Source: Ficedula albicollis (Eukaryota > Chordata > Aves > Passeriformes > Muscicapidae). Taken from it: 64,000 bases of DNA. A model generated the notes under the pieces. That model did no database searches. It worked only from the letters and a program-made list of their open reading frames with translations, and had not been told where the DNA came from. Position 1 is the stretch's first letter; the number at the start of each line of letters is the position of its first letter. The position numbers and the translations under genes are program-made. Shown in pieces: positions 1 to 13,020 of this stretch. The DNA is taken from NCBI RefSeq assembly GCF_000247815.1, contig NC_021676.1, forward strand, positions 3,067,044-3,131,043. Reading direction: 5' to 3'.

Positions 1-1430
1 AGAGTTTTATTGCCAAATGGCTCCTCTGTTCCAAATGCAGTCAGGGAGGTACTTGGGAAGACAATTCCAATAACAAGGAGAGAGTTAGTGATGCATCATC
101 CTGAGGACAAATCTTCCTCCCATTTGCCCAAGTAAAAGAAGCTGTTACAGCAAAATTTAAAAGTATTACTTGGTCTTTAGAGGAATTTATATCCCAGCAT
201 TTTCTCAATGGGGTGCTGAACTCTGTAATTTTATAGATACAGCATTCTCTAATGTGTCTGCACTTGGGGGGGTGGAAGTTCTCTCAAATGGTTTAAAAAT
301 AACAATCCCATAATATTAGCATCTTATTTGCCTATCTGTTGTGCTTTCCATAAGATCAAAGTTTTATAATTTGTTGGAGATATCTGAAGATTGCACAAAC
401 AACTTAATGAAGTGGTTTTGCTCCTGCATGAGTACAAACATGGATAGTATTGAAAGATACCACTGAAAACCAGAATTCCCTGGGTGACAAGACCCAGTAA
501 AGCTGTTTTATGTAATATTCCTTTCAAACTGCAATTAGTGAAAGTACTTTTCCAACAAATAGCTTGCATAAGGATGGTCTAAATAATTACTTTATTTTAG
601 GAAATGAAATTGTTTTAGTCTACATCTCCGTCAGCTTATGAGGAGTGAGGTGTAGGCTTTGTGGTTTTATTTTTTTTTAAAGTTTCGAGGCATTGGTGTG
701 GAAATAGATTTAAAAAATCAAGTAGAAAAAGGGTAAGGTAAAGTAACTAATTAATATTTTGTCTTTGTGTATTTTGCTCTGAAACTAATAAAAAAATTCA
801 CTATGGCATTATTTTGTCTTTCTTCCATGACTTGGCAGTTTTGATTGAAATAAGAACTTTTAATTTTTTCACTGATAAGTTAATTCTCTTTTGTTGCCAT
901 ACTATACTTAGTCTGCAAGTTAATTTTCTTTTAGTTGAATAGCCCCTGAATACAAAGAATCCATGAAAAAGAAAAGGGTAGCTCATAAGGGAAGGAAGGA
1001 GAATTTGTCCTTCAGTCAATTGAATACTGAAAATGCAGCAGAATTCTCTTACATTTTACTTTAATTGTTTGAGCGTTGGTCCATTCTTTTTCCCTTAATT
1101 CTGTTTTGCCATTTAATTTTCCATAGTTTTGCTGGAAGTAATCAACTTCATGATTAAAGCTGCTGTTGAAAAGAAGTAGTTTGAGAATGAGCTCAGGTCT
1201 CAGCAATGCTGTCCCAGGATAACAGGTCTTTGAAAGTCACCACGTTGGGCCAGGCATTTTCTGGAGCTCTGGAGAAAGTTCTGGAGGAGATCAGATCTCA
1301 AGATCCAATAAAGGTGTTGTCTTGAAGAGTTTTCGTGGGTTTTTTTGCATTTTGCCTTTAAAAATTTCCTCTTTTAATTGGAACAGCTGCTCCTCTCATT
1401 TTACTGTCCTCTCACACAGATGCAGAAAAT
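1..1430. other. AT-rich noncoding stretch, nothing recognised
   Basis: No convincing exon or known repeat is visible. Open frames here are short (under 85 codons), with no recognisable domain and compositions typical of translated AT-rich noncoding DNA. Confidence 0.7.
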
Positions 1431-1514
1431 TTAATCATCTTAGTGACAATTTAGGGTCACTTTTTGAAGCTGTTAATCATCTTAGTGACAATTTAGGGTC
1501 ACTTTTTGAAGCTG
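1431..1514. repeat. 42-bp tandem duplication, two copies
   Basis: A 42-bp unit beginning TTAATCATCTTAGTGACAAT is present twice head to tail (1431-1472 and 1473-1514) with no difference between copies. Because 42 is divisible by three, an incidental open frame runs through both copies and shows a 14-residue repeat. That repeat is a consequence of the duplication and is not evidence for a protein. Confidence 0.95.
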
Positions 1515-3286
1515 TCTGCATAAAAATTCCTCTGATAAGAGTTCCACACTCCCACCTCACCCATACCCATCAAACCCTGGCTGTTGGGCACTTGCTACAT
1601 CCTGGTGACATTTGCTTTTATCAGTGGGTTATTTTCATTGTCATACCTGGCCATCCCATATTATTTGGGTATTTTGGCAGAGATGCTGCAGTAGGAAAGA
1701 AGTTTCTTTGCTCTCTAGTCCATCTCAAAGGAAAGTTGCAGCCACTCAAGCAGAAAGGTGATTTTTCTGATTTCCTTTCTTACCTTTGATAAACTGGCAC
1801 TGGAGGTGTTTTGGGCCCTGAACATGGTGTGCTCCTGAACTTTTCCATAAATCATTCCTGTAGGAATGCCACAAGCTTGAGACTGAACATCCTAAGGTGT
1901 AGCTGGAAATTTCAGAGAAGCTTATCTTGGGTTTTTGTTCTCTCTGTCATTACTGGGATTAATCGTATCCACTCACACTATTTATATCTTCATGTTCCTT
2001 CAAGTAGTCAAGATCAAAGCCATTTCTAATCATTAAAAAGCCAACCTAGGTATGTCTCCCAAGCATGCAGAAAGGAATGCAAATTTTGAAGCAAACAAAT
2101 CCTAAAAGAGCAGTTCTGCAAAACTGTGCTTCCCTCATATTCTGCTTTGATTGATTGTCACTTAATATTTTATTAAGTAGCAAAGTCTAATCCCCCTTGT
2201 GAGACCTCATAGTCCCCTCTCCCCCTGCTCCTCTTTCAGAATATATAACATTTAAATCCATCTCTCTCTGGTGTAGGAATCTATTTTTAGCCTGTTTTCA
2301 GTACTAATCTCACTTAACCTGGTTTTAGCATGCAGTGGGCAGGAACAATGTAGTTTAGGAATTATGATTTTTTTTTTGCAGCCAGAATGGGAAGGCAGAA
2401 ATTAATTTCTATATTTCAATAAACAATTACTGGTGAAAATATACAGTACATGAAAGGAAGTGCAGTGTTTGAAATGCAGACTTCATTTTTCTTGCCAAAA
2501 TGGCACAAAACTCCGAGTGCAGGACTCAGAGCAGCTCACCTGGGTGTACATTAACTGCTCCCTTCACCTTTGGGCAAAGGGTGTTATTGGGGTATTATTC
2601 CTATTATCCCCATGGTCATTGTTAATATTCTATAAATGGCTTTTTTTCCCTGTTGGCTGAATGGCAGGAGGGGATCAAATATCTGGGCAGTTTGGCATTT
2701 GAATCTAAAATCAATCTGCCATTTGCAGAATTTGCTGTATAGAACGTTAATTCCCGGTGACTGGCTGCATTGCCAAAAAGATTTAAAAATTAGGATAGCT
2801 TCAAGAGAAATGTATCAAATGGTTCTTCATTTTGAGAGTGAATCAAATGGTTTCTAACTGAAGAGTTATAATTTTGTGTAGAGAGAATCAACCCCTTTCT
2901 TTGAAGACTAAAACTAAAGTGAGAATTAAAATGTGAAATGCCTGTGCTGATGCAGTTGTGTTTCTTGACACAACAATTAATTCTTCCAGAAGATTGTCCC
3001 CTTTGGTGCCAACAGGAGCTAAGAGAAGAGCCAAAAATCACCAAAAGCTTAAATTTAGTAATTTGAGGAGAACTCTGCAGCTGGTGGAGGCTCTCAGATA
3101 CCCACTCATTTGCATCCCAGGAAAGTGTCAGTGGTGTGCAGCTTCTGGCATTACTGGAGCAGAACAAAGGAAGCTGCAAAGTGGCAGTGTGGCTAGCTGT
3201 CCTTTGAAGTGTTTAATGTCTTTTAATTAAAAATATCATGAAGGTAGCTGTCAAGTTGTGAAGCAGCTACACAAAAGCACTGAAAT
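1515..3286. other. Noncoding stretch, nothing recognised
   Basis: The stretch is AT-rich with scattered short open frames on both strands, none with a recognisable domain or splice context. An octamer-type ATTTGCAT occurs near 3108, but such motifs are expected by chance at this scale. Confidence 0.65.
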
Positions 3287-3914
3287 GCATATAGCACAGA
3301 AAAAAAAAAAAAACCACAAAAAAAACCCCAAGAAAGGTGTTATTTCAGAGCTCCAGATTTAATCAGTGCATTTTCCTCTAAAACTATGTATTGAACATAA
3401 AAGCAAATCTGGCACTTATGGTTCTGCACATGCTGGCTTTCACTGCTTTATCCTGGGTCCTGCTTTACCAGGAGGAATTCTGTAAGATGAAGGTGGAATT
3501 TCAGATCAGGATGAAGCTGGCTGAGGCAGTTCTCCTGCCTGGGGCAGTTTTTAGAGGTTTCCACCCAAGGAACACGAGCATGTCCTACCCAGCAGGAGCT
3601 GCATATCGCACAGAAAAAAAAAAAAAACCACAAAAAAAACCCCAAGAAAGGTGTTATTTCAGAGCTCCAGATTTAATCAGTGCATTTTCCTCTAAAACTA
3701 TGTATTGAACATAAAAGCAAATCTGGCTCTTATGGTTCTGCACATGCTGGCTTTCACTGCTTTGTCCTGGGTCCTGCTTTACCAGGAGGAATTCTGTAAG
3801 ATGAAGGTGGAATTTCAGATCAGGATGAAGCTGGCTGAGGCAGTTCTCCTGCCTGGGGCAGTTTTTAGAGGTTTCCACCCAAGGAACACGAGCATGTCCT
3901 ACCCAGCAGGAGCT
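3287..3914. repeat. 314-bp tandem duplication, two copies
   Basis: A 314-bp segment occurs twice in direct tandem (3287-3600 and 3601-3914). Each copy begins GCATAT, then a CACAGA plus A-run and C-containing simple stretch, and ends at CAGCAGGAGCT. I see only a few substitutions between copies (for example ATAGCAC/ATCGCAC, GGCACTT/GGCTCTT, TTTATCC/TTTGTCC), so they are about 99 % alike. The junction is clean, with no inserted bases. It is the largest simple duplication in the window. Open frames of 105 and 112 codons in this span are the same noncoding sequence read twice. Confidence 0.97.
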
Positions 3915-4160
3915 CCAGGGGCTTTGCTTGACCCCTGCCAGCAGCCCAGGATGGCACAGCCACTCTGTCACCCCTGTTCCCAGGGTGGCAGAGAGCAACA
4001 AGAGCAACAGCAGGAAAACTCCCATTTAATAAAGAGGAATTAAAAACCCAATGAAGACACAGGTGCTGCCAGTCCCCCAGGGACACCAATGCCCAGCCTG
4101 TCCTTGAGACTTTGGAAAGGCCCTTGGCCACTGTTGGCTGCTGGGTGTGACATGCCATGG
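3915..4160. other. GC-richer unclassified segment
   Basis: This segment is clearly richer in G+C than its surroundings and begins immediately after the second copy of the 314-bp duplication. It could be part of an interspersed repeat, but I do not recognise one. The overlapping 97-codon minus-strand frame shows no known domain. Confidence 0.4.
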
Positions 4161-5537
4161 CGTTTTTAAAAATTATTATTATTGTTTATTTTTTTAACCA
4201 TTCTGGGGAGAAAAAAAATTTTGTTCCTCTGAGAAGGAATGAGTCGATGTTTTGGATTTTTTGCAAGCAGTATTTGCCTAAATAAGAAATCCACATTAAA
4301 ACATAAGATGACTTTAAAATCAAGGAAATGTTTGAAAAAAGTTATTTAAGGAAATATTCTCCCAGCACTGCCTGGTTCCTTGGCTCTGAGAATCCATGAC
4401 TGTTGGAGAAGAACTGGATTTGGAATTCCATTATTTTATAGCCACACAAATTTACAGATGTCACTCAGGCTGTGGATGCTGCAGAATGTCAGTAAACAGG
4501 ATTTGTTCTCATTTTAAAACTTGCCGGCAAATGTCATGCAAAGAGCTGCAGTCAACTGCATCTGATTCCAAGTAATTGGAGTTTTCTGTTTGAAAAGAAT
4601 TGGGTGGTTTGGATTGTAGCAGCCTGTACCCTGCACTGCAGACAAACTCTCAGCTTTTGATATTGTTTGCTGAGTTTTCAAAGGCACGTTTTCTATCAGA
4701 CAACAAACATTCCTTGTGATGTCGACCCTATTTTCACTCACTGCAATATTTGCACTCTCTGATATTTTCTCTCCTTCAAAGAAAGTCAACTCGATCAAAA
4801 TCCAAGTCCTCTCTTCAGTTTCTGTTTCCATTTGCTCTTTACAAATGAACAATGAATCCGAAGATTTCTTTTCTTCTCAATCTTTGAACTATGAGGCAAT
4901 TGAATTTGCCATGGTAGGAGCAGGTAGCAGAATAGGTGAATAATGTTCTGTTTCCTCAAGAGTTGGTTGGAATGGGCACTGAGAAATGAGAATTTAAGAA
5001 GAAACCACTACAGCAAAAAATATGTTAATTTAGCTTTAATAACTCTCAACTTTGGTGGAATTAGGAGAAAATAAAACTACTAGAAAATGTATATATTGAC
5101 TGAGTAGCAGAAAAATTGCACCCAGATCCCTCCCACTTAATGTTGGTTTCTCAGTCTCTGAATTAAAGTTGTTGTAGAGCTTTAGGTTTCTAATGGATTT
5201 TTTTTTAGTTCTGCAAAGAGATGTAGTTTTTAAACCAATGTGTGTGAATGGTTCATGTCTGTTAATGCAGAATAATTAAGTGAAATGAGATGACAGAGGT
5301 ATTTCACATACATACAAATTAAGGCAAGCTTCTCACTTGCTTTGTTTTTAAATAAAGTTTGTAGTAATTTCTTGTTTCTACTCTGAGCTAAAAAATTCCC
5401 ATATTGTAGTGAGAGATCATTGGTGCAACCAAGAGTAGTATTACTTGACTTGACTGGAAAATGTATTTATTTCTGCACTGCTATTTTTTTTCCTTGTAGC
5501 CTTTTTGGAAATATTAAAAGCTTGCAGGTTTTTGTTG
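4161..5537. other. AT-rich noncoding stretch, nothing recognised
   Basis: The stretch starts with A/T-rich simple sequence (TTATTATTATT-type, 4170-4200) and then unique AT-rich DNA. No exon, known repeat or RNA gene is recognised. Confidence 0.65.
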
Positions 5538-5550
5538 TTTTTTTTTTTTT

Positions 5551-5608
<58 letters not shown>

Positions 5609-5624
5609 TTTTTTTTTTTTTTTT
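5538..5624. repeat. Poly-C tract of 57 nt inside a T homopolymer
   Basis: The arrangement is T(14) at 5538-5551, C(57) at 5552-5608, then T(16) at 5609-5624. Seven bases later the first copy of a 186-bp duplication starts. Open frames across it translate as polyproline or polyglycine and are meaningless. It may be a true poly(dG)-poly(dC) insertion in a poly-T, or a sequencing or gap-filling artefact at a homopolymer. Confidence 0.95.
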
Positions 5625-5630
5625 CAACAG

Positions 5631-5990
5631 AGACTTTTTTGGCTTCTGTTTTGCCTGAAAAACTTGCCTCAAAATCGTCTGTCCTAATTCAAAATACACT
5701 TTTCTGCATTCCAGTATTACTGTCTGCAGTGGTATTCATTAGTTGGTTACAATTTTCAGTTCTAAATATGAAAATTTTCACACCACAGAGTGAATTCCAA
5801 GTATCTCAGTGTAATAAGACTTTTTTGGCTTCTGTTTTGCCTGAAAAACTTGCCTCAAAATCGTCTGTCCTAATTCAAAATACACTTTTCTGCATTCCAG
5901 TATTACTGTCTGCAGTGGTATTCATTAGTTGGTTACAATTTTCAGTTCTAAATATGAAAATTTTCACACCACAGAGTGAATTCCAAGTAT
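5631..5990. repeat. 186-bp tandem duplication, two copies
   Basis: A segment starting AGACTTTTTTGGCTTCTG occurs at 5631 and again at 5817 (period 186). The shared part is about 173 bp and ends at GAATTCCAAGTA. The 13 bases 5804-5816 separate the copies and are not found at the start of copy one, so the junction carries non-templated or divergent sequence. Copy one abuts the T(16) arm of the poly-C tract. The incidental 239-codon open frame here reads the poly-C and then the same noncoding unit twice. Confidence 0.95.
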
Positions 5991-6089
5991 ATTACACTCT
6001 CCTCTGTGGCTCGGAGGTGAGCAGTTACTCCCCAAACACGTTTGACTTTACCAAGAGTGGAAGCTCCAGCAAGCACAGAGCCTCCTTTC

Positions 6090-6520
6090 CCCCCTTTGAT
6101 TTTTCATCTCCAACTGCAATATTAGCTTGTTTAATTTGACAAGTTCTGATGACCCAGATGTGGGGCTGAAAGGCCGAATGATGATTTTTGTCCTTTGGGA
6201 AGAGAAATGTGCCAGAGACAAGCTGTCCTCTGTGGCGATCTTATTAGGGAGATTGAGAAATGAAAGCAGCTATTAGAAAACACGGTTAGAATGGAGATGT
6301 GAGGAGTTATGGCTCTGCCCACGGGGCTGAGGAGCAATGAGTCCGTTTGGATTTGCAGAATTATGGTTGCCAGGAACGTGGCAGAGGAGTGAGGAAGTTT
6401 CCATCTCCATCCTTCATCCCCTAATTGGCTGAGCCACTGTCAAGGTTCACGAGGCTCCTGATGTTTGTCGTCATTAGTCTCGAACTTCCCAGACAAAGAT
6501 GAGGTTTCTGCTGTGACATA
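6090..6520. other. Candidate conserved noncoding element
   Basis: This stretch has mixed composition with several retained CpGs and homeodomain-like AT motifs (for example GCAATATTAGCTTGTTTAAT and a TAATTTGACA-type core). It resembles vertebrate conserved noncoding DNA rather than decayed repeat. No splice-bounded open frame fits. This is an impression from composition only; an alignment to other birds would decide it. Confidence 0.3.
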
Positions 6521-9500
6521 TAATCAAAAAGATATTACTTTTTAAAGATAAATAGTTCATTCTAGTCCCTGATCTGGATCTAATAAACTAAGATCAAAAG
6601 AAAGCTGTGTTATGAAATGCTGCTTTTGGAACAGAAGTCAAAGCTCATTCTGTTTCTTCAGAACTGCAATTCTGCCAAATCTCAGCAAAGACTATCAGTT
6701 GTTCTTATTTCATTATTATGTTTTAGAATTGTTGATTTCTGATAAAAGGCCTTTCAGTCGCTGTCCAAAAATTCAGCATGGTTTGTTTTTACAGTGCTGT
6801 GACTTCCTGATAAAGTCCTTGTGCATTTTTATATATAAATAATATTCATTGATTGTAAATATTCGTTGTAATTGAATGAAATAGACAAATAAATAGATAA
6901 AAAGGCTTGAATTGCAATTAAATGCCAGCTCTTTTTTAGTTGTTCTACACCTGATAGGACTTCAGAGTGGGAGATCCTTTTTCTCACGTCTGCATCCACA
7001 CCCTTGCTTGCAGGCAAATTCCACCTTTCTGATTTTTCTCATGCATCTGCTGCACTTTCCCTGTAAGACACACACAGTTAACAAATTCATACTTTGCCAG
7101 AAGTTTTGTCTGGGGCTGAATCATTTGTGCTCTCCAGTCTTATGCTTTGGTTTAGCTTCCACTATTGCATTGAAGTAGTTTTCTGGGATCTCTGCTTGTG
7201 CTAGAAATGAAGGTGAGGTCATGCACCTGATGATTTTAGTGTTACTCTGGGCTGCTGCTGCATTATTTGCAAGTTTCTGGGCTATAAAGGAGATGTAGGG
7301 CATGAGAGAGGAAGCAGTGATTGCAAAAGTCCCTGAGTTTAAGTACAATTTGAGCCTGGCTTGTTTTTGTTCAGAAAGAATCAATTATCTCAGTTAATGC
7401 TGCATCACGTGTTTATCTTTCCTACTTTATGTAAAAAACCTCTCTTAGCTTCTATTTAACCTTGGCTTATTTGATGCTGATTCCCTTTTTTCCTTCTGCT
7501 CTGATTTTCGTTTTCTGCTGTCACTTACAAGGTCTGTAAATACAGCTCAGCATCATAATTAATGGGCAAATGATAAAGCTTAATTTTATTCTGAGCCCAC
7601 AGGGCCTGAATTACAGAATATTTGAAGCATGGTAACAAATTTCCCATTTTTCAAATATGATCTTGTTGATTACTTAAAGAAAACATTAGTGAGAGCAACA
7701 ATAGAAATTTTCATATTTCATTATAAAGTTTGAAATAATCTTCAAAGTCTTCCTGCAACACTAGATTTTAAAGTTCATTAGGTGCTCCATCCTCTCTTCC
7801 CATTACTTTATTTTTTATGTCTGACTCAAATCTTGTTGCAAACTAATTAGTATTTCTTTTCTACAAAGTAGGGATGTTTATACTCTCAGAAAAAAAAAAT
7901 TGAATTGCTATTTTAATTTATTTTGTTTTGTAGACTTTCAGTTCTGATCCATATTCAGTTTTGGATTTAATCAGTGTCCAAGGACACATTCTCATGGACA
8001 GAGCAAAGCATCTGGAATGGTGCATTGCCACAATAAGGAAGGGAAGGACAACTTGAGGTTAACTCTGGTGAGAATAGAGCTTGTTTGGAGATGTTTGATG
8101 GGATTCAGTAGCAAAATTTATGGAATTCATACAACTGCTGTTGAACATGTTGGTTTAGAAGGGCAGGATGGCAATTAAAGTTAGATGATTGTTGATTATA
8201 ATAGAGAGTTAAGTTGTTATAGCAACTGGGGCTCTCATCTTACCACTGTGCACAGAAAAGCACATACTAAAGAAAATAAAGGGGAAAAAGACTGATCTTT
8301 TCCTTTCTCCCAATAGTCTGCAATCATAATTAACATAATTGATATTAAAGATTTTTTCTTTTGCAGTTTCTAGTACTTAAACATTACTATGCAAATACAA
8401 TTAATTCTGCAATCAACAGATTTAAACCACTGAAAAAAAAGTCTTTTTATTAGTTAATATTGGATTTCAGTGATTTATCATCTTAACAATTTAAGTGAAA
8501 AATATGTAATTCAGTCCTTTTATAATTTATTAGATATTGTTATTTTTCTTTCCTTTTCAAGAGTTAAGGAGGTGTAATGCTGTACCCTGGCATACTGTTG
8601 TTAAAACTGTACTTTCTGCTGATTATAAAGCACAGCAGTGCAATTAGTCCACAGCAGTTAATTGAAAAATTGAGGCAGTAATATTTTCTGTGTGCTCAAT
8701 ATATTGGATTAAATCAAAAGGTATTAAGAAGGCAAGTCCAAGAATTCTATTCCAATTTATGCCAGATGATTCTTTGGACTGGTCTGCTGGTGCTTTTCAT
8801 CAACTGATGGGTGTTTGGGGAAGGGTTTCAGAGAGTTTCAGCTGGCAGCACTTGGAATGTTCTGTGTGTGACACAACTGACAGTGAGGAAATCTTGCATT
8901 TATTTCCTGTTCTGCCCCTGCCCTGAGACACCAAGTTAAAGATGAGGGAAAGCCAAGATTTGCTGTCCATGGAAATCTGGCATCCCGCAATGCGTGTGTG
9001 TCCTGGTTGGGTTATTTTGTCTTTTTGTGCCTGCAGAAGGCAGAACTCTGCTCCTGGGCTGTCCCTGATTTATTGCCAATTCCTTTCACCTGTCCAGGAT
9101 TGAAAGAATACAGTTCCTTGTGGAATGGGCAACAAGTTTTTAAGAACATTTTGGTAGTGGCATTCCAGAACTCCCTTCTCTGAAGGAGTGACACTAGAGA
9201 ACAGCAGCCTTTTTCTTCTGAATTGGTCACCAGAAATGTGAACACTGGTTTCTGTTAGGCACAGGAAATTATGTTTGCACTCCTGCCTCCATTTGGTTAA
9301 AAGCACAGGCACTTCTGCATTTCATTCTACATCAGCTGCAAAAAACCACAAAAAACCACTTTGTTGTTTTTAAACTGGGAGGTCAGGAGAAGTTAGTTTT
9401 ATGTGAATGAAATGAAGAGCACTCAGAGTTTTGATTTTCTCGGTAACTTGCATTTATTTGTTTTGAATATCTTTACCATTTTTAAAGAGAACAATTTTAG

Positions 9501-12500
9501 TCTGGATAGAGCTGTTGAGAATTGAAATGTCAACTAATAGTTTTAAGTACTTGCTCGTGATCCTTTCAAAGGTAGTTTGAAAGAAAATGAACACATGCTC
9601 TCCATTAAACAGATGAGATTTAAATGTCTCCAAATAATGCCTAATTTCAGGTTGTAGAAATTTAGAGTTTATGTGAAGAAGGTGAATGGCCTGTTTTTGT
9701 GGAATCAGCTCTGGGAAAGGTAGGCTGGGATATTTAGAATACCTGGCAGCAGAAAAGTAGTTAAGTCTGACCATTAGAAACCCTTATCATTAGAGTTTGA
9801 TATTTAGCTATAAAAATTTGCTCCAGGCTAAAAATTAGACTCAGCAATTCCCGACATATGAGGCTCTAAATTACTTTTAAGATGTACACAAAAAGCAAGT
9901 TTGCTTACACATCCATTACATCTACATCAATAGCTCTCTTTTAGCTCAATATTTTATGTGCTACAAACTAAGTGCTCTGAAAGTAGATAGAGGTTTCTGG
10001 TCACTAGGTTAGAGCTTATTTTTCTATCTGCTCCACGTTTGTTTCAAGTCTTTTATGGAGCCTTTAAATTACATCCATGCAAAGTTAAAGTGCTTTATTT
10101 CCTTAGATTTAACTCTACAGTTTTCATTTTTAATAACTTTCATTTTCTTGAGGTATGATATCCTCATTCAGGGCCATCTGCTTCTTTTCCTGCTCTTTTA
10201 AAGAGAATTTTTCTAGTTTTTTGGGCAGCCTGCCTTCAGCTGACCAGAGGGGGAAATAATAGAATTGTCCTGGTCTGAGTGGATCCCCAGCCACATCCCT
10301 CTGCAGTGCAGGTGTGTCTCTGCAGCAGGTGCAGCTTTGTTCAGCTCCATGGACATCATCTGTTTGCAGCCTTAACAGAATTTTGGAAAGATTCTCTCCC
10401 AAACACAATATTCCTTGGTCTCAGAGGTGGGAACAAGGTGTAATGCATGAGGAAATTTAGAGCTGTACAAGTCTGTAGGAAAACAGTTTCTGCGCTTCAC
10501 AGGATTTTGATGTTTCACAGTAGAAGCGGTTTGATGGAAGGCAAATTGTAGAAATTCCCTGGGCAAGAAGGTTCCACCCTGGCTGCTGGAGGAGTGCAGA
10601 GCTGGGAAATGCAGCATCTTGTCAGGCTGCCAGTTTGGCTGTTAATGGGCCAGGGCTGGAGCTTTGCAGGGAGCCACGTTGGTGCCTTTGGCTTCTGAGC
10701 CAGCAGAGTCCCACAGTCCATGAGCAGGGATCCCTGTGGCTCTGACTGCTGCCTCACTTCTGCCTTTTCTTAGAGCTGTAAGTTTTCTGTATTATTTAAA
10801 TTTAGCACAGTGACAGGTAGAGGTTCAAACTAAACTAAAGTCCCTTTGTCTTTGAAGTGCAGATTAGCCAGGACATGATCTCTGAAAACAACACAAATTC
10901 TGAACTAGTTGTTGAACAAGCACATTTATGGCACATTTTTTCCTTCAGCACCAATAATTCCGAAAATTATTTTTGCAATATTTGTCATATTAAGATCCTG
11001 ATTCTGCAGAGGATTAAGTGCATGAATAGTTCATGTAATTAGTTCTCCAATCAGATGCTTGGAACACATGTAAAGCTGACCATGACTTCTTTACCAGGCT
11101 GAGAGCTCCACTCTCACTCAGCCTGCTTGCAACAGGCTATAGCTTCTCTGTCTTGGACTCTTTCAAAAGAATTTGTAATTGAAATTAAGAATACTTTGCT
11201 TTTTTTCTGATAACGTGGTCTGCAAGGGTCAGTCTATGGGTGTGTACCATTGGCAAGACATCCATGAACATTAAGATGAGTCAGTTGGGTTCCAATGCGC
11301 AAATCACAGGAATTAGAATAATTAAGACAGCATCTCTTAATGACTTTTTTTTCTGATATTTATTACCTTATCTATTATATGTTAAAGATCCCTCTTCATT
11401 GTGGTGTCAGACATGAACTTCCCATTAACCACAATTAATCTAACAGCCACTGTACCTGCAATGATTTATTAACAGGTAATGAAATAGTCATTGGCAGATC
11501 CAGCACAGAAGCTGCAGAGCCTGAGTTCATAATTGCATCTTGTCTGCTTAATTGTGCACCCCTAGTGTAGGCCAGGAATCCTTCCAGCACCTGGTTAAGA
11601 AGTTCTTGCCTTTAAAAAGTGCACGTGTGTAACTGCTGGCTGAGGGGGGAGGTGAATGCTCTCTCTGACCTCGGTATTCTGGCATAGAAAGATAATTATA
11701 AAAGCCTGCAGAGAAAGTGAAATGGGTCAGGTAACACCAAAGAGGATCTAAAGCCTTATTTCACTGTATTGGCCCTGCTCTCCAATCTGCACTGTGGAAG
11801 AGCAACACTCTCATGCCATGGACTACCAGGAGATACCAGTTCAAAGTGGTATTTCTAATGAGGGTTTAGGAATAAAACAGAACATTAAAATTTAAAAATC
11901 CAGTATTAAAGTACTGCAGTTTTATTCAGTCATGCTTGGCTTATTTTACACACCGAGAAAATGATTGCAAGTGAGATATCAGGACAGTTTTCTTTATCCC
12001 ATTTAATTATTGCTTGATTAATATTTGATGCAGGGTTTGCAGAAAGAGATTTTTTTTTCTTCTTAAGGCAGTAAAAACTAATTTGGGACAATATAGGTGT
12101 TTTATCTCTTACCAATCAATAAAATATAATCCTCCTAGTTAGTGGGTTATTCTGCCCTCTATTGTACCAGCAACTGTCTTTATATCTAATATCTACATTG
12201 ACCAGAGCAGAAATGACTGCCTGCACCCTGCAATTCATAATCCACTCTGCCCAACTCCTCATCAATTATTTTTGCTGCAAACTGTAGTGCCACTGATAGG
12301 TATTTTATCTTGGTGCTGCATTCCCACTGCCTGCAGACTGGTGCTTTGAAGAGCCTTAAAAGCTTTGCTGTTTAACAGCACTACCCCGTGCATCTGCTCT
12401 AAACTTTGTTCCGAGTTGCTCACATTCTGTTTTTCACAATACACTTTCATATACAGAGAGTAAACACATTTTGTTTAGTAGCAATTTATTTTGAAGAGAG

Positions 12501-12713
12501 GCATTCTTAAGTTCTCAGTGAGACTGTGTCAAAATGTGCATTTTGGGAAAAAAACTTGAGCACAATGTGAAAAATATTTTCCCTGTAAATTACTGTGGTA
12601 GAATTTTCTGTAATTAAAATGTAAACTAAGTGCCATGTGGTTTAAAGAGGACACTGTGACTATTTTTCATATTAGTGACTTTGTCACAGAATGGATTCTT
12701 TTTGAAATCCTTA
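6521..12713. other. Long noncoding stretch without recognised elements
   Basis: About 6 kb of unique, AT-rich DNA. No CR1, LTR, SINE or satellite is recognised, and no exon with plausible splice sites and a known domain. The segment 11430-11570 (TTATTAACAGGTAATG and a run of TAATT-type motifs) could be a conserved noncoding element, but this is weak. A slightly GC-richer block lies at 10240-10760. Confidence 0.6.
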
Positions 12714-12736
12714 CTTGGTGGGAGCTTCCCACCAAG
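12714..12736. repeat. Perfect short inverted repeat (10-bp arms, 3-nt loop)
   Basis: The arms CTTGGTGGGA and TCCCACCAAG are exact reverse complements separated by GCT. The hairpin is followed by AAA rather than a T-run, and nothing suggests a bacterial-type terminator or an RNA gene. Confidence 0.9.
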
Positions 12737-12977
12737 GAAATGAAAGTACACCAGTGGATGATCATGACCCATTTTATAAACATTTGATCAGCCCATTTTC
12801 ACAGGAAAAACTTCCCTAGCAAGTTACAATGAGTTATGTCTATGTGGGGACCTATAAATATATATTAAAGACAATGTAAAAATGTTTTTCAGGGGCAAGA
12901 AAAAAATCTGTGTGACAATAATCCTGTTACAAATGATTGTGAGGCATTGCTTAAATCTCTGAGATTTCTTCATAAAG

Positions 12978-13020
12978 TTTTTTTTTGGTTTTTTGGTTTT
13001 TTTGGTTTGTTTGGTTTTTT
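12978..13020. repeat. T/G-rich low-complexity tract
   Basis: Irregular TTTTTTGG-type repeats. Composition on the plus strand is almost only T and G. Confidence 0.85.

Noticed and set aside
5420..6139. 239-codon plus-strand open frame
   Set aside because: It joins the poly-C tract to two copies of the 186-bp noncoding duplication. The repeat keeps the frame because 186 is a multiple of three.
12714..12736. Perfect hairpin considered as a terminator or microRNA precursor
   Set aside because: The arms are only 10 bp with a 3-nt loop and no T-run, far too short for a pre-microRNA and irrelevant as a terminator in this genome.
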